NCBI RefSeq assembly: GCF_019049245.1
Contig: NZ_JAGMUK010000221.1
Span: forward strand, 62,001 to 126,000
Direction of reading: 5' to 3'
DNA length: 64,000 bases
Origin: Streptomyces sp. AC555_RSS877
GTDB taxonomy: Bacteria > Actinomycetota > Actinomycetes > Streptomycetales > Streptomycetaceae
Shown here: piece after piece, positions 8,441 to 16,933 of the stretch
How the letters are laid out: each line of letters starts with the position of its first letter
Position numbering within the stretch: the first letter of the stretch is position 1
Program-made: the position numbers and the translations under genes
The notes under the pieces: model-generated
Databases searched by the model: none
The model's input: the letters and a program-made list of their open reading frames with translations, nothing else
What the model was told of the DNA's origin: nothing

Positions 8441-8720
8441 TCCAGATCAGCTCCGACTCCTGCCTCCTGCTCACCGGCTGTGCACCGGAGACGGGCTGGT
8501 ACTCGAGTGACGACGCGGTCGCCTGCGCCCATCCCACCTCATGGCCCCACCCTGGGAACGCACACGGCGCGCCGGGCACGGCGGCAGTGGCAATGCGACT
8601 CCCGTCTGACGCCGGTGCAGACGGCGGGACGCCGTCGTACCGGAGCTTTCGGAGTCGTCGCGTATGACGGGGATCACACCGAGGGGAAAACCTGCCGTAC
8701 GCGCCGGGCGTCTAGCGGGT

Positions 8721-9281
8721 GTGAGATCAGTGAGGAAGGAACCGGCTGAGCTGGACGAGGAGCGTCTCGTCCGGCTCGTGGCGAGGGGTGACCGCGCGGC
8801 GTTCGAGGAGTTGTACCGGCGCACCGCGCCGTGGCTGGCGGTGCGGTTGCGGCGCCGCTGCGCCGACGAGCAGATCGTCGCCGAGGTCATGCAGGAGACG
8901 TATCTGGCGGTGTGGCGCGCGGCGGGCGCGTTCGCCGGGGCCGCGGTCGGCGGGACCGCCGTCGGCTGGCTGTGGACGATCGCGGCACGCCGTCTCGTAG
9001 ACGCGTTCCGGCGCAGGGCCCACCACGCGGAGCCGCCGCCCGCGGCCGCCGCGCGACCCATGGCACCCGCGGCCGAGGAGGAGGCGCTGGCGGCGACCGT
9101 CGGCGGTGATGTCGGGGACGCGCTGCGGCGCCTCGCGCCCGAACTCAGACAGGTACTGCAGGCCATGGTGCTCGACGGGCTGTCCGTCCGGGAGACCTCG
9201 GTCCTGCTCGGCGTGCCCGAGGGCACGGTCAAGACCCGTGCCCGTCGGGCCCGGACCGAGATGCGGAGGGCGCTGGCATGA
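8721..9281 (+). CDS. ECF-type RNA polymerase sigma factor
   Basis: The protein has sigma region 2 ('EERLVRLVARGDRAAFEELYRR' through 'AEVMQETYLAVWRAAGAF') and region 4 ('LAPELRQVLQAMVLDGLSV', 'VPEGTVKTRARRARTEMR') with the helix-turn-helix for the -35 element. It directs RNA polymerase to a small regulon, usually including its own operon. GTG 8721 was chosen as closest to the conserved N-terminus; ATG 8664 and GTG 8730 are alternatives and none has a strong ribosome-binding site. The stop overlaps the next start as ATGA. The partner anti-sigma gene and an ABC exporter follow, suggesting envelope or antibiotic stress control. Confidence 0.88.
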   Translation: MRSVRKEPAELDEERLVRLVARGDRAAFEELYRRTAPWLAVRLRRRCADEQIVAEVMQETYLAVWRAAGAFAGAAVGGTAVGWLWTIAARRLVDAFRRRAHHAEPPPAAAARPMAPAAEEEALAATVGGDVGDALRRLAPELRQVLQAMVLDGLSVRETSVLLGVPEGTVKTRARRARTEMRRALA

Positions 9282-10102
9282 GCATGAGCGTGGAACACGC
9301 GTCGACGCGGCTCATCGACGGTTACGCGCGCGGCGATACGGACATCGCCGCCGACGAGGTGTGGGCCCTGGAGGCCCATCTGGAGGTGTGCGGGGTCTGC
9401 CGTGACCGGTTGTCGACCGCCACCACGGCGGGGGCGCCCGCCGTGGCGACGCTGGTCGGCACCGTGTGGTCCGACCTCGAACCCCGGCTGGCCACCACCG
9501 CCACCATGCCCCGCCGCAGGCGCTGGTCGGCACGGTTGTCGAGGTGGCTGACGCCCACGATGGTGCCGTGGCTGGCCATGGTCGTGAGCGTGACACTGCT
9601 CGCGCTGCTGCTCGACCTGGCCGGCACCGGCTTTGGTGACGTGTCGCTGGTGCTGCTGCTCGCCCCGGTCCTGCCCGTGCTCGGTGTCGCGGCGTCGTGG
9701 TCGCGCGGGCTGGACCCGGCGTACGAGCTGACGGCCTCCGTGCCCAGGGCCGGGCTTCCCCTGGTGCTGCGGCGCACCGCGTCCGTGCTCGCCGTCGTCG
9801 TCCCCGCGCTGCTGGCGGGCGGATGGGTGACGGGGGTGACGGCCGCTCAGTGGCTGCTGCCCTGTCTGGCGTTCACCTCGACGACCCTGGCACTCGGCGG
9901 AGTCGTCGGCGTGACCCGGGCCGCCGTCGCGCTGGTCGCGGTGTGGGCCGCCGTGGTCGTGGCACCGACCCTGGCCACCAGCCGTACGCCCTTCGCCCTG
10001 CACACGGACGGTCTGCCCGTATGGGGCCTGATCCTCACCCTCGGCATCGGCGTCGTGATCACCCGCAGGGGCGCGTACGCCGTACTGGGAGCCCATCGAT
10101 GA
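9278..10102 (+). CDS. membrane anti-sigma factor with zinc-finger motif
   Basis: The N-terminus has the zf-HC2 signature H34-x3-C38-x2-C41 ('HLEVCGVC') of zinc-binding anti-sigma domains. About six hydrophobic helices follow from residue 94 to the end. It should hold the preceding sigma factor at the membrane until a signal releases it. Typical anti-sigma factors have one membrane span; this one has a full polytopic domain resembling part of an ABC permease, which suggests it senses or joins the transporter encoded next. It is coupled by ATGA overlaps on both sides. Confidence 0.8.
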   Translation: MSMSVEHASTRLIDGYARGDTDIAADEVWALEAHLEVCGVCRDRLSTATTAGAPAVATLVGTVWSDLEPRLATTATMPRRRRWSARLSRWLTPTMVPWLAMVVSVTLLALLLDLAGTGFGDVSLVLLLAPVLPVLGVAASWSRGLDPAYELTASVPRAGLPLVLRRTASVLAVVVPALLAGGWVTGVTAAQWLLPCLAFTSTTLALGGVVGVTRAAVALVAVWAAVVVAPTLATSRTPFALHTDGLPVWGLILTLGIGVVITRRGAYAVLGAHR

Positions 10103-10932
10103 CCAACCGGAAGGAACACAACGTGATGTCCGCGGTGAGCGCGGCCGACCTCGCGCCGACGCCCTACGCCTGGGAGATCCGGGCCACAGGGCTGAAGGTG
10201 AGAGTCGGTCGGAAACGGATGGCCGTCGACGGGCTCGACCTGTCGCTCGGTACCGGCGTGCACGGCCTGCTCGGACCCAACGGGGCCGGCAAGACCACCC
10301 TCATCCGGGCGCTGGCCACCGTGCTGCGCCCCGCCGAGGGAACCCTGGAACTGCTCGGCGAGTCCGCCGGAGGCCTCGGCGAACACCGGGCGCTGCGCCG
10401 CCGGATCGGCTACCTGCCCCAGGAGTTCGGCTACTACAAGCGCTTCACGGTGCGCGAGTTCGTCGAGTACATGGCATGGCTGAAGGAGGTGCCCAAGGCG
10501 GACATCCCCGCGGCGGTGCAGCGAGCGGTCGAGCGGGTCGGCCTCGCGGACCGCGCCGACGACCGGATGAAGACCCTGTCCGGCGGCATGGTGCGGCGCG
10601 TCGGGATCGCCCAGGCCATCGTCAACGACCCGGCGATCCTGCTCCTCGACGAACCGACGGTCGGCCTGGACCCGGCCCAACGACTGCGCTTCCGCGAGCT
10701 GTTGCAGGAACTGGGCACGGACACCTGTGTCGTCGTCTCGACCCACCTGGTGGAGGACGTCGCCGCCGCCTGCACCGACGTGGTGCTGTTCGCCGAGGGC
10801 CGGCTGGTCTTCCAGGGCACCCCGGACGAGCTGGCCGCGGCGGGCGGACCCGAGCACGTGGGTGACAGTCCGCTGGAGCGCGGCTACTCGGCCCTGCTGC
10901 TCAACCCCGCGCAGGAAAGGGGCACCTGGTGA
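10099..10932 (+). CDS. ABC transporter ATP-binding protein
   Basis: A 277-residue ATPase with Walker A GPNGAGKTT (59-67), Q-loop 'YLPQEFG' (106-111), signature LSGGM (160-164), Walker B 'ILLLDEP' and the switch His in 'VSTHLVED' (216). It is of the drug/lantibiotic-export and bacitracin type that pairs with separate permeases. Start ATG 10099 overlaps the anti-sigma stop; ATG 10126 has the better upstream GGAAGG and could be used instead. It energises the permeases encoded downstream. Confidence 0.9.
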   Translation: MTNRKEHNVMSAVSAADLAPTPYAWEIRATGLKVRVGRKRMAVDGLDLSLGTGVHGLLGPNGAGKTTLIRALATVLRPAEGTLELLGESAGGLGEHRALRRRIGYLPQEFGYYKRFTVREFVEYMAWLKEVPKADIPAAVQRAVERVGLADRADDRMKTLSGGMVRRVGIAQAIVNDPAILLLDEPTVGLDPAQRLRFRELLQELGTDTCVVVSTHLVEDVAAACTDVVLFAEGRLVFQGTPDELAAAGGPEHVGDSPLERGYSALLLNPAQERGTW

Positions 10933-12326
10933 ACGTCCGTGTCCTGCACATCGAGCTGAGACGCTCCGTCGCCCCGTGGGCCGGCGTCGTGGTCCTGACG
11001 AGCGCGCTGGCGTTCCTGTACCTGCTGGACGCCGAGTGGTGGAGGGGCACCACGGCGTGGACGGCCCAGTGGACGCCCCTGGCGATGTGGACCCGCTCCC
11101 TGCTGTTCTACCTGTGGCCGCTGGCCGTGGGGCTCGGGGCGCTGCAGGGGCTGCGCGACCACCGCTCGAAGATGTCCGACCTGCTCACGAGCACGCCGCG
11201 GCCCGCCTGGCACCGCGCGGCCACGCTCGCGGGCACGACGGCGATCACGCTGGCCTCGGCCTTCGCGCTCCTCGTCCTCGCGGGCGGGGTCCAGGTGTTC
11301 GCCAACTCCGGGTACACGCACCTCGGGTGGCTGCCGGTCTCGCTGGTGGGGGCACTCTTCCTCGTCGCGGGTGCCGTGCTGGGCATGGGGGCCGGGCGGG
11401 CCCTGCCGTCCGCGCTCACCCCGCCCGCGCTGGCCATGAGCGCGTTCGTGTTCACGGCCCTCATGCACATGTCGTTGGGCCGGACGGAGACGACCACGGC
11501 GACGGGGATCACGATCACGGAGCCGAACCGGGTCTCCCTGCTGTCACCGGCGGTGCAGGAGGTGCGCGATGTGCTCCTCACGCTCTCCGCCTCCGTGCAC
11601 GTCGGGCAGACGATCTGGCTCCTCGGCATGGCCGCGACCGGCTTCGCGCTGCTGGTCGCCGCGACCTGGCGCGCCCGGCTGATCGCCCTGACGCCCGTCC
11701 TGGCGAGCGCGGTGATCGCCCTGCTCGTCCTCCCTTCCGACCCGCGCCGGATGTACGTCGTCGACGAGGCCGCCGCGGAGCTGGTGTGCGACGGCCCGGT
11801 GTGCGTGACGAAGACGCACCAGGCGCGACTCGCCGACCTGGCGGGCCCCGGTAAGGAGGCACTGCGCCTGCTGCACGGCGCCCTGGGCGGCCGGGCGCCG
11901 GTGTCGGTCCGGGAGAACACCGCCGTACTGCCGGAGGGCTCCACGCCGCAGTGGTCCCGCGAGACCGTGCTCATCGACTTCGACGACGGCGTCATCGCCG
12001 CCGCGAAGGGCGAGGAACTGACCCGGGCCCTGATCGCCAAGGGCATGGTGCCGGGGTGCACCCCCGTCGGCTGGAGCGGCTTCGGGGGAGACGAATACGC
12101 GCAGACCGTCGCGGCGGGCTGGGTCCTCGGGGACCTCAGGCCGCTTCCCGGCATGGAGTCAGCAGGTGTGCGCCGCGAGGTCGACGCCGCGACCCGCCCG
12201 GTGTGGAAGGAACTCAAGGCGCTTGGGCGGGCCGAGCAGCTCTCGCGGATCAACGCGATGCGCGCCGCCGCGCTCTCCTGCGAGGGCGACCCGTTCGATG
12301 TGCTGTCCGGCGGTGCGTCCCGGTGA
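10929..12326 (+). CDS. ABC transporter permease-like membrane protein with C-terminal extracytoplasmic domain
   Basis: The first 260 residues contain about six membrane helices, an ABC-2-like permease layout ('LLDAEWWRG', 'FYLWPLAVGLGALQGLRDHRSKM'). The remaining 200 residues are soluble, with 'LVCDGPVCVTKTHQARL' near 280, whose two cysteines could form a disulfide outside the cell. GTG 10929 overlaps the ATPase stop (GTGA). It probably forms the transport channel with the next gene product. The substrate is unknown; the soluble domain may sense or bind it. Confidence 0.72.
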   Translation: MNVRVLHIELRRSVAPWAGVVVLTSALAFLYLLDAEWWRGTTAWTAQWTPLAMWTRSLLFYLWPLAVGLGALQGLRDHRSKMSDLLTSTPRPAWHRAATLAGTTAITLASAFALLVLAGGVQVFANSGYTHLGWLPVSLVGALFLVAGAVLGMGAGRALPSALTPPALAMSAFVFTALMHMSLGRTETTTATGITITEPNRVSLLSPAVQEVRDVLLTLSASVHVGQTIWLLGMAATGFALLVAATWRARLIALTPVLASAVIALLVLPSDPRRMYVVDEAAAELVCDGPVCVTKTHQARLADLAGPGKEALRLLHGALGGRAPVSVRENTAVLPEGSTPQWSRETVLIDFDDGVIAAAKGEELTRALIAKGMVPGCTPVGWSGFGGDEYAQTVAAGWVLGDLRPLPGMESAGVRREVDAATRPVWKELKALGRAEQLSRINAMRAAALSCEGDPFDVLSGGASR

Positions 12327-12898
12327 GATGGCTGACGCTGTACGCGCGCTCGCGTCAGGTACCCGCATCGCTCGCCATGGTGGTGACCAGCGCGGTGGCG
12401 GTGTGGGCGCTCGCCCGGGACGGCGGTGCGGGGTCCGGGGATCAGCGGCCGGCCGTGCTCGTTCTCGCTACCGGGGCGATGGCGGTCTCGATCGGGCTCG
12501 GCGGGCAGGACCTCGCGCTGGACCGGACGGCCGCGATCCGCTGGGCGCCCCGCAGAGCGGCGCACGTGCTGCTCGCCGGCGCGGTCGTGGCCGCGGTGCT
12601 GCTGGCAGTGCAGACGATGGGCGAGGACATGACCACCGCCGCGTTCGTCGTCCGGGACAGCGCGGGCCTGATGGGACTGGCCGCTCTGGGCGCGGCGCTC
12701 TCCGGCGGGCAGTTCGGGTGGACGCTGCCGTTCGCCTGGCTCTCGTTCTCGTTCTTCGCCCCGCCCCCGACGAGTGCGCCGATGCAGGTGGCGACGTGGA
12801 TGCTGCTGCCGCCCGGCACGGCGGCGGGCACCTGGACGGCCCTGGTCCTCGCGGTCACCGGCACCACGGTCTACGCCTTCGCGGGACCGAGGCGGTAG
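12323..12898 (+). CDS. membrane protein, second transporter subunit
   Basis: A 191-residue hydrophobic protein with about five helices, starting at GTG 12323 that overlaps the previous stop (GTGA). It has no known motif. Position and coupling make it the fifth member of the sigma / anti-sigma / ABC operon and probably part of the permease. It is followed by a strong terminator. Confidence 0.7.
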   Translation: MRWLTLYARSRQVPASLAMVVTSAVAVWALARDGGAGSGDQRPAVLVLATGAMAVSIGLGGQDLALDRTAAIRWAPRRAAHVLLAGAVVAAVLLAVQTMGEDMTTAAFVVRDSAGLMGLAALGAALSGGQFGWTLPFAWLSFSFFAPPPTSAPMQVATWMLLPPGTAAGTWTALVLAVTGTTVYAFAGPRR

Positions 12899-12980
12899 CC
12901 GGTCCGGCCACCGCTCGGGACACGGCCGTGATCGTGCGCGCCGTCCCCCGTGGTGCTTCGTGTCCCCCTGGTGACGCAAC

Positions 12981-13017
12981 GGTGGGTGGTGGCCGATCGC
13001 CTCGGCCACCACCCACC
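12981..13017 (+). terminator. terminator of the sigma/ABC operon
   Basis: A 14-bp perfect stem (GGTGGGTGGTGGCC / GGCCACCACCCACC) with a 9-base loop sits between convergent genes, so it may also end the hydrolase transcript from the other side. Confidence 0.8.
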
Positions 13018-13077
13018 GCTTCGGTCACTTCGGCGGGTGGGGACGCATCGTGCGTCCGCGGTCCCGCACGGCGCCCC

Positions 13078-15837
13078 TCAGGACGTGTCCTCGATCCTGC
13101 CGGTGAAGACCGGGCCGACCGGCGGCTCCTCGAAACCGAACAGCTGGATCCGCACCGCCTCCTCCGGTTCGGTCACCCCGTCGGCGATCGTGGGGAGGGC
13201 CACCTCGGCGCTCAGCCGACCGGCGGGGACGGCGGACATCAGGGACATTCCCACCTGGGACAGAGGGCGCTCCGGGAGCGGCGATTCGCCGTGGTTCTCC
13301 ATCAGCCACCGCGGGTCCACGTCCGTGGTGGACAGCTCCGCGCCGTCGTCCGCCGCCAGGAAGCTGAATACGACGGGTACTTCGGTGTCCGCGACCGTGG
13401 ACAGGTTGGCCCGCCAGGTGAGGCTCTGTCCCTCGGTGACCCGGTCCGCGACGGGCGTCACGGTGACCTCGGGCATCGGGTCGTCGTTCCGCACGGTCAC
13501 GCCGCCGTGGTGGGAGCCGACCACCGCGCCGTGCACCGCCTTCACGAGCACGTCCTGCCCCGTGTCCTGGCCGTAGCGGGTGTTGCCCTCTGCTTTCACC
13601 GGCACGTCGATGACGGAGTCACCGGGCCGCACCCGCACCAGGCGGGACGTGGCCCGGCCGGTGACGGGATCGGTGACGAACAGCCTGACCTGGCCGTCGC
13701 CCCGGCCCGAGAGGCGCACCGGGACCTGGTGGGTCCGGGTTCCGGAGTCCCCTTCGTCGACCGTCAGCCGGCCGATGTCCACACGGGGCAGTGCGACCGG
13801 GCGCACGGCCGGTGTACCGGGGCGCCAGCCCCAGGCGTCCATCAGCCAGGCCCGTCCGGAGCGGTCGCGCGGGGTGATGTCCAGCGTCGTCACCCGGCCC
13901 ATGTCCAGCCGGGCCCGGGTCGCGGCGGTCAGCGGCACGCGTATCTCCTGCCCCCAGTACGAGGCGGTCCCGCCGCTCCCCGGCAGCCCGGCGACACGGA
14001 CCCGGCCGAGGGTCGCGCGGCGGCCGGAAGCGTCGGCGATCCTCACGTCCAGCAGCGTTCCCTTGGTGTTGGGCGGCACGATCACCCGCAGGGCGAGGGC
14101 CTCGGCGCCGGAGAGGGAGGCCGGCTCGGCGGAACGCACCCGTACGGGAGAACCCGGTGCGGACCATCGCAGGGCCACCGCCCGACGGCCCGGTTCGGGC
14201 GCCGTCTCCCACTCGGCGAAGTGCGGTGAGGCCCCCGTCCCGTCGGGAGCCAGGCAGGCGGTCGCCGCATCGGGGTCCGCCACCGCCGAGCACAGCCGTC
14301 CGCCGTCCACGGTGACCTTGGCGTTCGGTAGGAACGCGGCGGTGCGGTGCCCGCCGACGGCGTGGCTGAGCACCCGCGCCGGGTCCGCCGAGGGCGCGCG
14401 CAGGTTCGAGCCGTCCAGCAGCGGGCGTACCCGGTCGTCGCCCGCGACGAACAGCCGGGCCGCCGAGGCGATGTACGTGCCGCCAGCGGCCTGTTGCTGA
14501 CCGGCCGTCAACCGTGTGGCGCTGCCCGGAGCACACACGGGGTCAGGTTCCGCGGCGTCGTCCACCGCCGGAGCCGTCGCCTGCCCCGGTGTCCACTCGC
14601 TGTTGAAGAAGTTGTGGTTGGCGCCCACCATGTAGACCGCGCTGTGCAGGGCGGCGCCCCGGCTGACTTGGCGCGTGCCGTCCACGTAGATCTGGCCCTG
14701 CAGGTCGCCGACGTCGCCGTCGCAGCCCGGCAGGATCGTCATCGACGGCACGTCGGGGACCGGGTTCTGCCCGAAGGCGGTGGGCCCGAGGAGGACGGTG
14801 CCGCGGATGTGCCAGCGCACCGGCCCCCGGTATCCGTCCTGGTCTGCGGGCGGGTGGGAGAGGCTGTCCATGGCGGCCCGGTTCACCCCCTCGCCGCCCC
14901 GCGAGTGGCCGACCAGCAGCACCCGGGACAGGTCGCCGGGAGGTGCGCTCCGCACGACCGCCGGAGCCGATGACCGGCCGGAGCCCGCCCAGCCGGCCCA
15001 GCGGGCGAGGTGCAGACGCACCAGAGAGGAGCGTGCCTGGGCCCCGCCGTCCTCCACCCCGTCCTGCCCGTTGACGCCGTTGGCGGAGACGGACACCGTC
15101 ACGTAGCCCTGGGAGGCCAGCAGTTTCTGATCGCGCAGATAGCCCCGGTGGCTCGGCACCGGCTTCGAACCGGACGGGCAGGGCCACTCGCCGAAGCTGG
15201 CGCCGTCGGTCGTGAAGCAGGTGTCGTGGCGGCCGTGCAGGAACAGCGCCAGCGGCCGGCGGCCCGGAGCCCCCCTCGGCGCCACCACCACGGCGCGCAT
15301 CTCCACGGGCGCGTCCAGGCCGGGCAACCGCACCGAGGGCAAGGTGTATTCGCCGGTCGTCGTCCCGTACCGGCCCGGCTTGCCGGGGTCGACGGGGTTG
15401 GCCGGCAGCACGGCCGGCAGCTTCGCCACCGGTGCGGTGCGCCGCTTGTCCGGGCCGGCCGTGACGCCCGACGCGTCCAGTCGGCGTCCCCCCGCCCGCG
15501 CCTGCAGGTCCGTAGCCCGCCCGAGGCGTGCCGCGTGCAGGTCGAGCCGGAAGGTGCGCTGGTCCTTCGCGGCCACCGGCCGGCCGAGGAGCCGGTCTCC
15601 CGAGTAGAACTCGACGCCGGCGTCGGTCAGGGGCACCGGGTCGGCGGAGCGCCAGACCAGCTGCTTGCCCGAGGCTCCACCGGTGATCCGCCACCCGGCG
15701 GGGAGTTGGCCGTCGGGGCCGACCCGCGGCGCGGACGGCCGGGGTTCGGCCGCCTGCTGGGCGGCAGCCGGTGCCGGTGATCCCAGCGCGGTCGTGAGTA
15801 TCGCCGCAGCGGCGACCCATATGCGCCTGACGCGCAT
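13078..15837 (-). CDS. large secreted alpha/beta hydrolase
   Basis: A 919-residue exported protein. ATG 15837 gives a proper signal peptide ('MRVRRIWVAAAAILTTALGS' and on to AAA) and has AAGAAAGGACGG upstream; the frame is open 75 bases further without a signal. Residues about 170-480 are an alpha/beta-hydrolase core: 'ALFLHGRHD' supplies the oxyanion region, 'VGHSRGGEG' (Ser about 312) the nucleophile elbow, 'LPGCDGDV' a probable acid and 'GANHNFFN' the His. The C-terminal third is beta-rich with Calx-beta-like units ('VTEGQSLTWRANLS', 'VDEGDSGTRTHQVPVRLSG'). It is probably an extracellular esterase or lipase; the substrate is unknown. It ends convergently with the ABC operon. Confidence 0.82.
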   Translation of the reverse strand: MRVRRIWVAAAAILTTALGSPAPAAAQQAAEPRPSAPRVGPDGQLPAGWRITGGASGKQLVWRSADPVPLTDAGVEFYSGDRLLGRPVAAKDQRTFRLDLHAARLGRATDLQARAGGRRLDASGVTAGPDKRRTAPVAKLPAVLPANPVDPGKPGRYGTTTGEYTLPSVRLPGLDAPVEMRAVVVAPRGAPGRRPLALFLHGRHDTCFTTDGASFGEWPCPSGSKPVPSHRGYLRDQKLLASQGYVTVSVSANGVNGQDGVEDGGAQARSSLVRLHLARWAGWAGSGRSSAPAVVRSAPPGDLSRVLLVGHSRGGEGVNRAAMDSLSHPPADQDGYRGPVRWHIRGTVLLGPTAFGQNPVPDVPSMTILPGCDGDVGDLQGQIYVDGTRQVSRGAALHSAVYMVGANHNFFNSEWTPGQATAPAVDDAAEPDPVCAPGSATRLTAGQQQAAGGTYIASAARLFVAGDDRVRPLLDGSNLRAPSADPARVLSHAVGGHRTAAFLPNAKVTVDGGRLCSAVADPDAATACLAPDGTGASPHFAEWETAPEPGRRAVALRWSAPGSPVRVRSAEPASLSGAEALALRVIVPPNTKGTLLDVRIADASGRRATLGRVRVAGLPGSGGTASYWGQEIRVPLTAATRARLDMGRVTTLDITPRDRSGRAWLMDAWGWRPGTPAVRPVALPRVDIGRLTVDEGDSGTRTHQVPVRLSGRGDGQVRLFVTDPVTGRATSRLVRVRPGDSVIDVPVKAEGNTRYGQDTGQDVLVKAVHGAVVGSHHGGVTVRNDDPMPEVTVTPVADRVTEGQSLTWRANLSTVADTEVPVVFSFLAADDGAELSTTDVDPRWLMENHGESPLPERPLSQVGMSLMSAVPAGRLSAEVALPTIADGVTEPEEAVRIQLFGFEEPPVGPVFTGRIEDTS

Positions 15838-15919
15838 CAACGTTCCGTCCTTTCTTGGTCCTTGGCCGAGCGCCCCGGCGTTCGCCGGGGCGCTGGCGCT
15901 GTCGTCCCGCACCGCTCGG

Positions 15920-16828
15920 TCAGCGTCTGAGGGATGCGGCGTCGCCCATGACGATCACCGGGTGCTGGGCCGGGTCGAGTGCGAGCAGAAGATCTCTCAT
16001 GTGCTTCTTCGTCAGGCTCACGCAGCCCTGCGTGGGCCCGCGGTGGTCGACGTGCAGCCAGATGCCGCCGCCCTTGTCCGCGCCCTGCGGGCGGGTCCAG
16101 TCGAGGGGGGAGGTACCGGGCTTGCGGTTGTAGTTGATCGCGACGACGTAGTCGAAGGAGCCCGCGAGCGGCTCGCCCTTGAAGCCGGTGCCGCCGATGG
16201 TGAAGGCCGGCCCCTGGTCGTACGGCAGTTTCGTGCCCGGGTCGGCGAGCAGTCCGCCCGCGTCGGTGAGGGTGAACACGCCGATGGGCGACCGGAGATC
16301 GCCAGCGCGGTGGCCGTCCGTCCAGCCTTTGAGAGCGTTGTGGGCCGGCCAGGTGGCCCCCGGTTCCCAGCCCGCGCCGCTGCGCCGGTACAGGACCACC
16401 TGCGAGGCCGAGGAGTTCTTGCCCCGGCCGGTGACCAGAACGGCCTGGCGCGCGTCAGCCGGGATCTCCGCCAACGTCCGCGGTCCCAGGCCCGGTAGCC
16501 GCGCGGGGGCGGACGTGGTGGCCGCTCCGGGATCGGCGGACGCCCGCGGATCGGCGGATGTCTGTGGGGGCCTGGCCTGTGTAGTGCCGGGGGCGGCGGA
16601 TGCGGCGGCCGATGCGGCGCCCGCACCGTCCGCCGCCGGCGGGGCGGCGTCGGCCTGCCTGACGCCTGCCGTCGTGCCCGCGCATCCGGCGAGTGCGACG
16701 GACAGGACCAGGACGGCGGCCGGTATCACCGGACGGTACGAGCCCGGGCGGGCGAAGTTGGTCTTTCCGGTCCCGAACGGCGCACGCGGCCAACGCCGTT
16801 GGGACGGACGAGGGGTTGAGGAAGCCAT
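15920..16828 (-). CDS. L,D-transpeptidase-like lipoprotein (YkuD type)
   Basis: After a basic N-terminus a hydrophobic helix ends in the lipobox LAGC (about residue 49), then an Ala/Pro-rich linker of about 60 residues leads to the catalytic domain. The YkuD-type signature is 'HVDHRGPTQGCVSL' with H259 and nucleophile C269. Such enzymes cross-link peptidoglycan stems (3-3 links) or attach proteins to them. The form 'GPTQGC' rather than SHGC is typical of a divergent actinobacterial branch. It lies next to a second L,D-transpeptidase in the same direction (105-bp gap). Confidence 0.82.
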   Translation of the reverse strand: MASSTPRPSQRRWPRAPFGTGKTNFARPGSYRPVIPAAVLVLSVALAGCAGTTAGVRQADAAPPAADGAGAASAAASAAPGTTQARPPQTSADPRASADPGAATTSAPARLPGLGPRTLAEIPADARQAVLVTGRGKNSSASQVVLYRRSGAGWEPGATWPAHNALKGWTDGHRAGDLRSPIGVFTLTDAGGLLADPGTKLPYDQGPAFTIGGTGFKGEPLAGSFDYVVAINYNRKPGTSPLDWTRPQGADKGGGIWLHVDHRGPTQGCVSLTKKHMRDLLLALDPAQHPVIVMGDAASLRR

Positions 16829-16933
16829 GACCGTCAGCCTGGACGAGACATGTGAGGAACTGATCAGCTCCGACTCCCGAAGTCGGACCGGGTGTGTGTG
16901 CCGGACGAACGCCGGCTGACGGCGAGGTCCGAC

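Noticed and set aside
13078-13600. Separate small gene for the C-terminal Calx-beta-like part of the large hydrolase
   Set aside because: The frame is continuous with the hydrolase, with no internal start or ribosome-binding site.
12166-14229. Plus-strand open frame spanning the end of the ABC operon and the hydrolase
   Set aside because: It runs through a perfect terminator hairpin and is antisense to the hydrolase.
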